Shown one piece after another: positions 12,286 to 25,600 of a stretch of 64,000 nt of DNA (positions within the stretch are counted from its first letter, which is position 1; each line of letters starts with the position of its first letter). The position numbers and the translations under genes are program-made. The DNA lies in the NCBI RefSeq assembly GCF_042242105.1, contig NC_092014.1, positions 15,700,374 through 15,764,373 on the forward strand, given 5' to 3'. The stretch is from Pempheris klunzingeri (lineage: Eukaryota; Chordata; Actinopteri; Acropomatiformes; Pempheridae). Below the pieces are notes generated by a model. That model was not told where the DNA came from. It saw only the letters and a program-made list of their open reading frames with translations, and did no database searches.

Positions 12286-14716
12286 TGCAGTGTATGAAGA
12301 TCCTCAGTTTATGTCTCGCCTACAAAGCTGAAGATCCAGAAAGAGCAAAGTGCAAAGTGGCAGCAATAAAACTGAACTAACAAAACCTTGAAACAAATCC
12401 TGAAATGTCCATTAAACTGAAACATAAAGGAAACTTCTGACCTTTGAAGCCTGAAAGCAACATGAAGAGTTTCTGCAACTGCAACCAACTGATTTTACTG
12501 GATATTCAGAATGACACGCTGCTATTATGGCCAATCACTCCACACTGCAGAGGCGGGTTTTACCTTTCAACAAGCCAAATGACCATGCTCTACTTTCCTG
12601 GGCTTTTGTTCCCTCAGTAACGCCTAACAGGCAGTCTCCTGCAGGGACAATAGATCTGGGAAAGAGTGAAATCTGGTACCTGCTGAGAGCAACACTGGCA
12701 TTCATCCCCGTCTGTAATGAGATAATTAATCCCTTGGGTACACTGACCGACTGTTGTTCCACATATGTGCCTTTCTGAACAAGCTCAACCAATCAGATGT
12801 TTCAGCATGAAGTTAGAGGCAATTAAAAACTAATAATAAACCTCCATACTCAGGATTAAACCTGGGTTACGTTCTGTGTGGCCTCATCAGTGAGACACTA
12901 GTGCAGGAAACCTCCTAATGTGCACGTCTCATCCATGTAGAGTTTAGTGCCGTGTGTGCTTGATGGCCTGAACGTCAGTACTAACCTGGATTTAAACATG
13001 AGCGACTTTTCCAAATTACAAATCTATCATGAAAACCAACAACAAACTGCAGAATCCCATCCAATATGATATGCCCTGGACAGAGGTAGAGAGGGATTAA
13101 CTGTATCAAAGGCCTCTGAGAGATCAATAGGAAACCGCCACAGTAGGATGTAACGTCCAAACTATCACAGACGGCTGCCAGGATGTAATTTACAAGCGGT
13201 GATGTGGTAAAACCTGAAGCCTGACTGAAAAGAGCCTCACACGAAGTACCTGGAAATGGATTTGACAAATTGAACATTAAGTGATGGCTCGAGGATGTTT
13301 CCAAGACTGAGGGGTTTTAAAAAATGGGGCTGTAGTTGTTTGTGTCCCTCATCTCCACTTTAGGGCAACACAACAGTTTTTCACAACTTTGGAAATCTGC
13401 TTTGATTGAATTTGAAAGTTAATTTTAAGAGGAATTCTCTGAACAGATCAGTTAAAATGGACATTTTGGGAAATATATCAATATAACTCGCATGCCTGTA
13501 CAATAAATATGAAGCTACAGCCAGCAGCCGCTTAGGGGAAACAGTTAGCTAGTTAGCACTTTAGTACTTTTACAGCTGCTGGCTCATATTGAACAGACAG
13601 ATATAAGAGTGGTACTCATTTCTCCTCTAACTTTCAGCAAGAAAAACAAGAAGGAAATTTCTCCAAACGTTCAACTATTCATTAAAAATAAGGAGATCCT
13701 GATGGTCTTTAGAAAGCCAAATGTCCATTTAATGTTGTGCATATCTTCTGAGGATCTTTACCCATCTTATACTAGCAGAATTTCTAAAAGGGAGGATTCA
13801 TAAAAGAACCACAAGCTTCATATTTTCTTTATATGTTTCTTTCTTTATTCAAGTGAGCATGTTTGTTGACCAGTGAATTGATGTTACTAAACTGATACAA
13901 AGAGTTTCCCTGTTGTTATGTCCAGTGTGTTGAAGATCCACATTAAACGCAGTATTTTGTAGTGTTTCACTGCAGAGGTAATCAAAACCGAATACTCTCT
14001 ATGTTAGAAAACACCAAAAAGATGTACTGCAGACTTGAGTGTGTTTTTTGATCTACAGAATAAAGACATTTAGCAAAACTGGTACTTAATGTGTTGAAAA
14101 TGTCACCAAGTAACTCCTTCCTGACACACCGCCCCCCCCGCTCCCTCCTCTTTTGCTCACTTTTTAGCAGTTTTTCCACATTATGCAGTGGGTTGAGTTA
14201 GGCTCAGACCTGGGGGGGAAGTTACACTTTAACCTCTAGACAGGAGACTGGATGCATCAGGCTCTGAGTGGCACGTCACCTCTGCTCATCCATTTCCTGG
14301 AGGACACCTTGAAATCAGACTTTTTCCCCTCTCCGTGCACCTTGGAAGTGCTTCTACCTTGAAATTGGCACTTTACCTTCCTAGAAAATTGTTCAATCTT
14401 GGAGAGCGGGTGGACGGTGGAGAGCGGTGGTGACCTCACAGTGCACTTAGTGGAAATCAGAAATGGGACCAACAAATTATAAAAGAAAAATAAATCGCTT
14501 TTAAAAAATATCCCAGCTTTTCTCTCATAGCTGACGGCCCATTGGCTTACACTTGAGGCCAAAGCTGTGTGCTGTCTGTCATCAACCTGTTGTGATTTGT
14601 CAGTAAAATACACTTAAAAGTGATAATTTTGTTAATGTAAACACCTTCATGGTCTTCTCCTATAAACAACAGCACTACATGACTTCAGTGTGACAGTGTG
14701 GAGGCGTGTTTGCGGC
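12286..14716. other. Region between serhl copies A and B
   Basis: I see no gene here. The right part carries the 3' flank of serhl copy B and the left part the promoter side of copy A. A copy of a common teleost repeat lies at about 13440-13700 (phrases gaagctacagccagcagccg and ctctaactttcagcaagaaa). Several open frames of 60-118 codons occur, but none has splice context or recognisable motifs. Confidence 0.5.
13440..13700 (+). repeat. Teleost interspersed repeat ('gaagctacagccagcag' type)
   Basis: Recognised by phrases typical of a common SINE-like or MITE-like fish repeat, including ggacattttgggaaatatat and ctctaactttcagcaagaaa. No coding capacity. Confidence 0.45.
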
Positions 14717-17700
14717 TCATAACTTGTGCCCTCGGCTGGTTGACCGTGAGAGCACTTTGGCTCGCAGGAAGTCGGACACAAACGGAGTGACGACCTCAGG
14801 CTTATTGAGATGGACGTGATGATCGCCTGGTACGGTCACCACCGTGTGCTGAAACAAATACAAACAAAATATACAGAATCAATTGTCAATAAGGTTAAAT
14901 AATCACCAAAAACTACTTTATTCTCATCGTGTCCCAGCTGCAAACTCACGTTTCTGTCCCGAAAGCCTTGTAGCAGTGTTGAGGTAAATTTTTTCTGAGC
15001 TGGTTCGGAAAATATCCCATCATACCCTTCCTCTGACCTGGAAAAAAGAGATTTTTAACATATTTTATTCAATGCGAGGAAAGGCCACAGACTGTAAGGA
15101 TGTTACTGATAGATGGCTGTGATATCGACAGAGATTTGTGATCTGTGAGGCGGGAATCTGATTTTGATGACACTGATTTTTAGCTTTATCTCTGCTCAGG
15201 ACATTAGCTGTTATAAATGTGTCTGTCTGCTGTCACATTGTCATAGCACTGTAATGCAAACATCCATATACTGTGAATATCTTACAGAACAACTAGAACA
15301 GAGGCGTGAATCCTCGACTGCATCTCCAGACTCTGTTCCAAACTGATCCGCAAGATGTTTTTCTGAAAACATGAAATGAAAACGCACATGTACTGCACAA
15401 GCTGAATGCTGAATCTCTGGTGGAAAAGATATAAGTTAAAAGAGAGGAGGAGGCGGATGCGGGTGGGGAGTTTGGGAGGTTAAAAGTGACTTACAAAATT
15501 AACTCGCAGGTCTCTGGAGAACACAAATCCTGCCGAAGACAAACACAATCAGCTGCCCGCAGACGAGAGAAAGCAAAGACAGATTATTCCTCTCTGAGAG
15601 GAGGAGAAAGAGAGAGAGGTGTACCTCCTTCAACCTGAACTAGACCTCGCTCTAAAAGGATGTGTGCAGACCGCTCAGACAGAGTCGGGTTAACAGCCAT
15701 CAGCCTGAAAGATATAAAACATTTTAGCCAACAGCTGAATGCATGTAGATGGCACAGGTGATTTAAATCTAATAGTCTTTTATCAATGACCAACAACTGG
15801 ACGGATATAATACCTCTCGACCGCCTTCTCATACGTATAAACTCTTTTCTTCTGTTCTGCCTTATTCTCAAACTGCAGCATCTGATCCATCCCCTGCCTG
15901 ATCACTTTGGAGATTTCTGTCTGCAGAAAACGAGACAGAAACTACTGACAGGTGTGTAAAATACCGCAGAGCCACATCTGTGATGTGACACAGAGAGGAA
16001 AGGATGAAAATAAAGGTAACTGAACCATAGTGCAATAATACTTAAAAGATCACTTCAGTCAACTTAATTAATGGATACCTGCGGATGCAATAAGAAATAT
16101 ATGATATATGTTGTACTGTAACGTGTTACCAGGGCTGTAGCTATTCTGCGATCAAAAAATTGCAAAATGTGGGACATTATAAGGCCTTCTTTCTTATATT
16201 CTGGGATTTTTATATTCAATATATTTAAATATATTCTACAGCCAATAAAATAGTTAAATAATCACAAGACTCAGAATTTCCCTCCTTGAAACAACTTTTA
16301 GTTCCAAAAATGTTTTGGAGCAGTTCATAATAAATAAATAATGAAAAATCAAAATAAAACTTTTTTTTTTAATTTGACCACACAAACTATCAAAGCTCTA
16401 CAGTAAACAGGAGAGATGAAATGGTTCGTACTGAATCTGTAGGTAGGAATCCGTAATTGTCCACAAGAACAAGAGCATCCACCGCCTCCGGATACAGGGC
16501 AGTGAACTATGGGAAACACAACATGATGACACCGCATGCAAAACACAACATAACGGTCTCTGTAAATTGTGTGAAACAGACATGAGACGCTGACACTTAC
16601 CATTGCAGCGATGTCACCGCCTGTAAAGAAAAAGGCCCCAATGTGATTTGCACTTGGAATGACTTTGTAACGCAGCAGCATATATGACACAGATTAAGAT
16701 AAACTCTGCTGTAATGGTGCACCCACCCATACTGTGGCCTATGATGGAGAATTTCTTCAACTGCAGAGCTGTGGGAGTTAATTTCACAGATCATCAAACA
16801 GGCAGGTCCGGTGTCTGATCGCACAACGATGAGAACATGAAGTTCCTCTATGGACAGCTATTCTGCAACTTTATGAACTCACAAACCGTCAACAACTCTG
16901 CGTACATCCACCACGTACGCAGGGCAAGAGTAGAAAACTCCAGGAGGACGATGCGATGACCGACCGTGTCCTGTCAGGTCCAGTGCCACATATCTGCACT
17001 CTGGGAGGAAGCACAGAGGAGAGTGAAATACTCACACATCACGCTCAGGGGAAGAGACACCTAATCCCAAACACATTCAAGGACATTCTGGGTGACAATT
17101 TATATTACAGGTCCTTATTTTCTTAACCATTTCTTTATCATTACTCACATTTATTCATCTATCATTGAACACGTTATCGTCTGCACTGACTAAAGACGCT
17201 CCGTCGCCAGCACCTCAGTTCAACATGCTGTTGCATAGCAACACTTACTGGTGCCATCGCTAACAGTTTAACCAACCTGTTGATTATTTTTTATTACCTG
17301 ATTAGTTATTTAATGTTCAAAATGTAAATAAAAGGAAATAAGAGAAAATGCCCAACACTATTTCCCAGTTTGGTCAAACCAGCAGTCTAACATGCAGATG
17401 ATTAATCAATCAAATTTGTTGCAGATTTCTGTATTTGTTATATTTCTTATTGTCAGAAGTGCTCAATCCTGTAATTAAATAAAAGTATCAATATCACAAT
17501 ATCACAAGTTTTTCTTTAGTACAAGTATCATCAAAGTATCAAGAGTACTCAGTATGGAGAATGGCACATCCTAGAGTTTTTCAATTTATGGTTTATCACC
17601 TGTGCGTTAATATTTAAGTATGATTTGAATGTTAGCTGGTCAAGTTGGAACTCAGCAGTTTTATATATCTATATTGCTTTTCTTTCTTTAAAATCTGCCA

Positions 17701-18645
17701 TAATAATTAGATCATTTCAAACTGTTTCCCACAAAACTTATTTAAAGAATGTTTTTTACAAATGAGTGTGAGAATGTCGACAGAAGATCGACTAAGATCT
17801 AAGGGATCGCTGCCTTTGAATAAAAAGGTCACCTTAGTCTAGAAAGTTCATTAAACTAGTTGACTTCTATTAAAACAGGTTGGATTTATTTCTCTGCAAT
17901 GGCTGTTTTTTTCCACTTGTTTAACAAGATGACTTTTACTTGATAAGATGAAGGTTTTTGCAGAGTTTACATGACGTGTGAGCAAAGTGCAGATCCAGCA
18001 ATCAGACAAATGTGAAGGAATATATTCTACAGTATTACTTTGAAATTAGCGCAATTAAAAAGTAGCACAAAATGGAAAAACACAAGTAAAAGACAGTATT
18101 TGAGTAAATGTACTTGCCTTTGGGTAGAAGGGGGATGAGGGTGTTGAATGTCCCACAGTTGTCAGCCCAGCCATGCAGGCACAGCACAGGATAGCCGTGA
18201 TCAGGACCCCAGACTTTACCTCTGATCTCTCCCCATGGCACCGGCACAGAGAGCTCTGAAACTGGACCCACAGCCTTCAGTCTGCAGCTCACACTAACCA
18301 CCACAACTGATATTATTGTTTTATAACAGACAGCCAGGAAGCAACAAAGAGCTGTTTAAATACAACAAACTATCAGAGTGATTCAAACAACTCACTTACA
18401 AAACAAACCTCTGACATTAAAGTCTGCAGCCCTGAAGTTATTACACAAACATATCTTCCAGATATTTAGTCACCATTTTTAGGCCTTCATCTGATATATC
18501 AGTGCATATCAGTGATTTTCAGTGCTGTAGATGTCTGACGGGTGACTTCTTGTTATTATAATGTGTCTTTGTTACCTTCTTTAGCCATAGTAGCTGGTGT
18601 GACACAGTGTCTAAAGCTTCGCACAGTTTGCAGCACGGCTCGCAT
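14717..18645 (-). CDS. serhl: Serine hydrolase-like protein, tandem copy B
   Basis: Twelve coding exons: 18645-18576, 18261-18118, 17000-16887, 16768-16727, 16620-16601, 16506-16432, 15920-15814, 15704-15625, 15529-15495, 15362-15286, 15037-14950, 14848-14717. They sum to 984 bp, or 327 residues. Motifs are LCLHGWADN, GHSMGG (Ser122) and PGDHHVHL (His294 the likely catalytic His). Exon 1 encodes an Arg- and Thr-rich leader, MRAVLQTVRSFRHCVTPATM, with no acidic residue; it looks like a mitochondrial or other organellar targeting peptide, and a second Met at residue 20 could give a leaderless form. The intron after exon 2 starts GCAAGT rather than GT, and MITE sequence follows at once (18115-18029). 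The tract from exon 10 to exon 8, introns included, is almost identical to copy A. The promoter is TATA-less, with a TCTCGCGAGA palindrome. Confidence 0.85.
18029..18115 (-). mobile_element. MITE end fragment abutting the serhl B exon 2 donor
   Basis: On the minus strand the sequence directly after exon 2 reads GCAAGTACATTTACTCAAAT. From its third base this matches the end of the teleost MITE family also seen at 2232-1441, whose consensus as I recall it is AAGTACATTTACTCAAGTAC. Copies A and C have unrelated sequence after their GT donors at this position. The other end of the element is lost. Confidence 0.6.
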
Positions 18646-18767
18646 TGCTGAACAAACTTCATTAGACTGACTGTGACTTCCGGTTTCTCCACTGGAGGAC
18701 TTCATTGGATAAAGTGAACAGAAGCTCTGGTTTCCCTCAGTGAAGTCTCGAAGGCAGCGTTTGAAAC

Positions 18768-18777
18768 TCTCGCGAGA
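18768..18777. promoter_or_regulatory. TCTCGCGAGA core-promoter palindrome of serhl copy B
   Basis: A perfect TCTCGCGAGA lies 123 bp upstream of the serhl B start codon, in a region without a TATA box. This decamer is a known core-promoter motif of TATA-less vertebrate genes and can direct divergent transcription. I did not see it upstream of copies A or C. Confidence 0.6.
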
Positions 18778-18799
18778 TTTGGCATCGTGTACAACTAAC

Positions 18800-19277
18800 A
18801 TAACCACGTGGATGCAAAACCCTTAACCCAAAGAGTTTCGCAGATCTAGCGTTACCATCTAGTCATCTCAGTCATTGCATCTTCCCAGTCTTTTGAATCT
18901 GGAGCTGTAACTATTATATATTCACCACAATAAAATTACTGTAAAACCTGTGATCATAACCATCACAATAAGCTACTTGAAGATGAACATTTTTATTAAT
19001 TTGGTGACTAACATCTGTCCCCTACTAGACTAAACATAGATTGGGTCAAAGCACCAACCTAGAAAATCTAAAGCCATAAACAAAAATAGTTTACTTATAT
19101 TTGTATGGAGTATGTTATATGTGATATTTTGTTTTGTAAACTTCTTGTTTCACAATAGTTACTGCATAATGTTATTCTCGTGTCTCTGTCAGACAATCTT
19201 TAGATGAATTTGATGAATAATTCCATCTAAAAGTATTAGTAAAGTTGAACAAAAACATACTGTCTAGATATCCAATA

Positions 19278-19325
<48 letters not shown>

Positions 19326-22300
19326 GCCAAAATGTATAAAATCTAAATAAATAGATAATTATCTAAAATGTATTGAATATCAAAATATAAAAATATATTA
19401 ATATATCCAGTTCTTCCAATAAACACAAGTTATTTAAAAACCCAGGCAGTGCTGTTTGAGTTGTCTTGAATAAAATGTTGAAAGCCATCTGATAATGTGT
19501 CGTTTTAAACCCTTTAATAAGGTATTTTATGGTTTCTTAAAAAGAGACGCACAAATCTGTGATGTTATTAATTGTCCACCTGAATTATGTTTCCTCTGTG
19601 GTCTCATTGGTTGACGTCAAATCAGCACACATGCTTAATGTGACAGTGAGGGAGCAGAGAGTGCCAAAAGCCAATCTCTGTTTGGGCTTTAACAAGGACT
19701 GTTTGTGTTTAATAACTCCAACTCACATGATGGTCTGATGGCGTGCCTATGAGCAAAGGCTCATGGGAGCTGTGTGTGCCACTACATCTCTGTGCTGGTA
19801 CCATAGATCCCTGTTCATGTTCACTCCCCAGCACCGTGTTTCAGCTTCTAACAAAGACCACAGAAACTCTCAGTGGAAAAGAGGCACAGGTTAGCTCAGA
19901 GGAAGGGGCAGACTTGTTCTTCTGTAGTGCACCCTTCAAAGAGGTCAACTTACTAAACGGCAGAGAGACACTGCTACCAAACCAGAGCCTCTGCAGCAGG
20001 ATTAATGCAGTTGGGTGGAGAACTGAGAAATGAGCACTCAACACTGCTGTTTTGTTAGTGTGACTCTGTTTATTATAGTCTTCTTTACTTTACAACAGTC
20101 AGCATTTGATACTCTGATGAACAGAGAAAGAAGATAATCATTTAAACTTGAAACTGTGGCACATCGGCAGAGAAATGACCCACATTCACACATTTCCAGC
20201 TAGAAAAGCACCATCTGTTATTGGAATTTACTTTAGCAGATGAGCAAACCTCAATGCAAAATGTTTGAAATACATATACGAATTAACATGAATATTTTTA
20301 ATTTTGAGCACTGACAAAACTGCAAATTTGACACATTTTCTAATAGGTTCCGTTCAGGGCGTTGGAAAAGTAATTCAGTTCTTCAAAAGTTATCTTTTTA
20401 TGTGGTGAAAAAATTGAGAATTAATACATCTTTTGCCTGCTATCAAGGAATCTCATCCATGCAGAGTAACAATAGTAATTTAATCTTAGCATTAAGGTGA
20501 TGTACATAAACAGGAAGGGAAAATACAAGTGTAAATTTTTCACTGAATGACAGTACAGTGACAAAGACAAAAGAGAAAGAAAAACACAACAAAAAGTCTT
20601 GCTAAGAAACCAATCAGAACAGATCAGAGTGGAATAATGTGGAATAAAACCGTTGTAGAAATGAGCGCTACAGCAAAAGGACCCAAGCAGTAAAGGCCGA
20701 CTAAAATCAGACAAAAGAGACACTGGTGCAAAATATCCTTCAAGATGCCTTTAAATATTTATGGGTAAATGTTTACACCAAATAGCCTGCAAAATAGTAT
20801 TTTAAAATGAGGCCACAGCAAAAGCACCGATACAGCGGATGATGGAGGTCAGCAGTGAAATGATCAAAGGTTAAATGATTCAAGTTTAAGAAGGGAAGTT
20901 TAGTTTCATGGACTTCCAACATATGAGCCTTCAAAGTAAAAGCCATTATAAAAATGTCTAAATGCTGTATTACTTGAAACATGTTGTACACAAGACATTG
21001 TGTTACTGCAGCACTCAAGTACACACTGTGTCTTTCACACAGATCACTGGCTTTTGAGATTAAACATGAGCACATGCACTTCAAAGAAACTCTGCAACTG
21101 CTAAAATATTAACAGCAGGCAGCAGACATCTAAGATATCTGACCTGCTACGGTGCATTTCAAACATTCCTCAAAGACAGCAGGTATGAGGTGATACAACC
21201 ACTGCCTGCTAATGCACCTGTGGGGCAGCAGGAGGGCACCGAGCCAAAGAGTTCAGCCGAAGGAACACCAGACAACTGAGGCGCGCAGGAGCAGCCGGTG
21301 GTGTAGATACGACTTCAGCCTACCGGCAGTTCAAAGGTTTCAGGTGCCAGATGTTCACTGTCATCCTAAGAAACTACCTGTGTTTGTCTGGCGGCAAGCG
21401 CATGATGAAATAAAGCATGTATCCTGATTTTTTTTTTAGCCAAGAACGTGGCTCGATTTCAATGACACTTGGCACTTTTATATTATAAGAACATATGTAA
21501 GATAAAACGCAAATACACTGAGTGGTCATTATATTAAGTAAACCTGTATAATCTAACACAATCCAATACAACGTCCATCTTCACAGAGGTAATTGTGTTA
21601 ATTTGTTGATATAAAAGAAGAATTGAGACAATGATCTGATTAATGGAAACAGAGTTGAGTCTTGGAGAGTAAAGCCTTAAAACTGTTAATATACAGACTA
21701 TAAACCCTTTTAATTTGGTTAACAACATGGCCTCTCCTCTGGCGCTGTCCTCGAGTCACTTTTTACAGTTTTTTTCCCTGCTAGTGTTAAAGAAAAGAAA
21801 AGTTTTCATCCTTCCAACTATTTTGTTTGGTGGTGTATAATGAACACTGCAGCCTCATGAGACCGCTAGTGTGGCTGTAGAGTTTAGCCTTGTGAAGTTT
21901 AAAAAGAAACTCCACTGATTTTACGCATTAAAGTCAGTTTTATAGCTGTTGGCAAACAGATGATTTCTCTGGTTCTGCTACATCATTTTTAATATATTCT
22001 TTAAACTGTCCATCGTGAATCCATAAATGTCAGAGTAGGAGTGCAATGATAAATCCGTGGAACACATTTTTATGCTAATTTCTCTCACAGTACCGTGCCG
22101 TTATCAGCCAAACATGTTTTCAAGTGTTGCTCTTCACCGTTTCTTTCATACTGTCACTGATCATTAAAGCGGTGTGTTAGAGGAGTTCAGTTCCTGTTTA
22201 AATACATACAATATCGCGGGAATGGCTGGTGTCGAGCTCCACCAGCACAAATGAAACATGTTACAAATACAGTCTTGAAATTAATTCACTGAATTCAGTG

Positions 22301-22637
22301 AACCTGGATTGCGAAAGAAACAAAATGAGCCAAGACCACAATTTGGCTGCCTTTTGCTCTTCATCGCACCCAACAGTCCCCCTTCACTATTTTACAGAGA
22401 GTTAAAGAGTAAAGTGCCCTTGTCACTCACACCACCAACAATTCACATCAGTTAAATCTGTTAAAATATGTTAAATAATCACGAGTCCACCAAAAGTAAC
22501 AAGGCAATTGCTTGATGCCAAGTCAGCTGGTCGACTGAGGTTTCAGCACCAAGGTGAGTATAAACTGCACGGTATAAACACAAGAACTTTAAAAAGTTGT
22601 TTAAATCAGCAGTAGCAGTTAAGGCTTTCTGTACTTG
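18800..22637. other. Region between serhl copies B and C, possible long 3' UTR
   Basis: No coding exon is recognisable. A (CA)n tract lies at about 19278-19318. On the minus strand an AATAAA signal occurs near 20075-20069, so the roughly 2.6 kb between it and the copy C stop codon (22638) could be a long 3' untranslated region. This is a positional inference only. Open frames of up to 103 codons here lack splice sites and motifs. Confidence 0.35.
19278..19318 (+). repeat. (CA)n microsatellite
   Basis: About 20 CA units followed by a short TA run, intergenic. Confidence 0.95.
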
Positions 22638-25600
22638 TTATAACTTAGAGGTGTGTTCCTCTGCCAGTCTGGCTGACTGTGAGAGCACTTTGGCCTGCAG
22701 GAAGTCGGACACAGGTGGAGCGACGACATCAGGATTATTCAGATGGAAGTGATGTTTGCCTGGTAGTTCCGTCACCGTGTGCTGAGAGAAAGACACATAC
22801 AGTTAGACAAGTGTGAGAGATTCAAGTGTAAAACTGCAACCTGCAATATCTTATTTTTTGGCCACTTTATAGGGGAACATTGAACACAGCATTGACACAT
22901 TATCACCTTTTAAGGTGATTTTTTTTTTTCAAATAATCCCTCTGTTATAGCTCTGTTTTTGGCCTCCACCAACCCCTAAGAGAAACATCTGCCTCTTTAG
23001 TGGCTAAATGCTCCACTTTGTTCACCAGCAAGTCTGTAACTGCGTCTGTCTGCCCTTTGGTGCAGAGCAAGTGATGTTAAGTGCTTTTTTTTGTTGAAAA
23101 CGGCCCCCTGCTGCTGCTGAAAAAGACGCTATGAAAGCAGTGAGAGTGAACCAAAACATTAAAGTATGGACAGCTGCTATACAATGAGCTGACACTCACT
23201 ATCGGAGCTGCAGATTGAGCAGGTAACTTTCTGTAGATTCACCACTGTGAGCAAAGCCCTTTAATATTGTCATCCGATATTTCTGTTGATGTAGAGATAT
23301 TGATTATCGCTGTTCTACAGTAAGTAGTATTCTTACATCCCAAGCTTCTTATTTGTGGCACAGCGAAACATCCATGATATCACTGACTGAGAGATCATCG
23401 GTGGAGACGTTTGGTTGATGCAGAGCCTCTGTTTTCTGTCTCTCATCAGCAATACTCGACCAAGTTCAGTATGTAGGTCAGCGCTGAGGTTAACAGCTTC
23501 ATTTTCTGCTGTCTCTGAGATATTGAGCTGTAACTACTCGGCTAATTTTGCATCCGTACAGCTGTCTGTCTGTCTGTATGTCTGTCTGTCTGTCTGGTAG
23601 GCACAATTACACACACAGGCTTAACAGCTAAAAATAAACACAAAGATGCATGCATACCTACTTCACACAAACAGACCATAAGCATGCACTCACATTTCTG
23701 TTCCTGTAGGCCTGGAGGGATATTTGGAATTTCTTTCGATCCGGTTCATCAAAGAATTTGTTCAAACCGTCCTCTGCCCTGGAAAGACAAAGAAAAACAT
23801 CGTATGAATATTCAGTAAGGTACAGTTTACTTTAATGTGTTTAGCACATGTGACAGGGACATGCGAGGTGGCGGTGTATCTCACAGAAGAACTAGAACAG
23901 GGGCTTGAATCCTCGATTGCATCTCTAGGCTCTGCTCCAAGGTGATGCGCGCTATGTTTTTCTGAGAACAAAAAACAAAACATACTGTACATGCATTTTA
24001 TGTGCTACAAACCACAACTTTGGTAAAAAAAAAAAAAAGAAAAAGAAAAGGCAAAGTCATGAGTTGGTGCAGTTCAGCAGTAACCTACCAGATTAATACG
24101 AATGTCTCGGGAGAACGCCACTCCTGCAAGAGAAGAATAGATTATATTTTCAGCATAAGAAGAAAAACATAATGAGAGTGAACTATTTTTTTATTACTAT
24201 ACAGAAAAAACAGAGAAGAGGAAGATAAGGACGTACCTCCTTCAACTTGATCTAGACCTCGCTCTAAGAGGATGTGCACAGACTGTTCAGACAGTGAATG
24301 GTTTGCAGTCAACAGTCTGAAAGAAATAAAAGGCTCTTTTAGTTACTGGATGAATGGATGTTCATTAGTCCTTTTAAAACAGTATACATGGGAAGGTGTA
24401 GCACCTCTCTACTGCCTTTTCATAAGTGTAAACTCTTCTCTTCATCTCTTGCTTCTTTTTTTCAAACTGAATCGTCTCATCCATCCCCTGCCTCATCGAT
24501 TTAGGAATTTCTCCCTGCAAGAAAACAGATGTAAATGATGAGGGAAGCAATTCAGAACTACTGACACGAGTGGACTGTACGTCTGGATGGAGTGAGGCGG
24601 TGATATAATATGAATGCTTAGCACTGACCAATAGGACAAAACCCAGTCAGACTTTTAAACTATATCCTTATGAGGTCGTACAGCCTTTTAGTCTAAATCA
24701 GGGGTCTTAAACTCAAATCACCTGGGGGCGAGACGCTAAGACGTTGTTCTCTCCTGAGGAGCTCCTATAGTGCTTGATTGTTTCTTTAACTTTCAAGAAT
24801 AAATTTTAACTATAGGCTCAGAGCGATGAGTCATTACTTATATCTTAGGTGTGTAATGTCTTCTGAGAACAAGATGTAAAAACATTTTACATCTGATATC
24901 ACTGCCTGCAGTAAACAGGAAATTAAATAAAATGACTTTTAAGACTTTTTAAGACCTGCACAGAGCTTGGGATTGTAATCCTGATATAAAAAGATAGCTT
25001 TCACAATCTGATTTTTGAAGCATTTAAAGCTTTAAAGTAAATGATTATTTCTGTAGTAAACGACTGGGGAAAAATCAAAAGTAACAATTAATTGTCGTCA
25101 ATAGAATTTTTCTTCACCGTTAACCAAACAACAAATTGCAGCCATGTAGTAACTGTAGTCTGGGATATAAAAACTGTTGAATTACCAGATCTGTGGGTAA
25201 GAATCCGTAGGAGTCCAGCATTACGACAGCGTCCACCATCTCAGGATACAGTGCACTGAACTGTGCAAACACAATATGAACTAAATACCACACAGTACTA
25301 GAGCTACATAGTCTCTGCAGCGTCACTTTCTGTATTGTGTGAAAATTTTAACAAGATGAAACAGCCTGTCAGGCCACTGTCACTTACCATACCAGCAACA
25401 TTACCACCTGAAAGTAAGAATACACATAAATAAAAGACAGGACAAACATTTACATTTTTCTAATTCTGCTGTAAAGCTGCACTCACCCATGCTGTGGCCT
25501 ATGATGGAGAATCTCCTCCACTGCAGAGCTGTGGGAGTTAATTTCACAGATCATCAACCAGGTTCTGTATCTCATCACAGAACACTGAGACCGTTTGTAG

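Noticed and set aside
12527-12792. Overlapping 83- and 85-codon frames on opposite strands
   Set aside because: No motifs or splice sites; one at least must be a shadow and neither has support.
14257-14613. 118-codon minus-strand frame between serhl copies A and B
   Set aside because: No motif, no splice context, and adjacent to repeats; probably chance.
24694-24730. caggggtcttaaactcaaat resembling the left end of a hAT MITE
   Set aside because: No matching right end or target duplication was found nearby, so at most a fragment.
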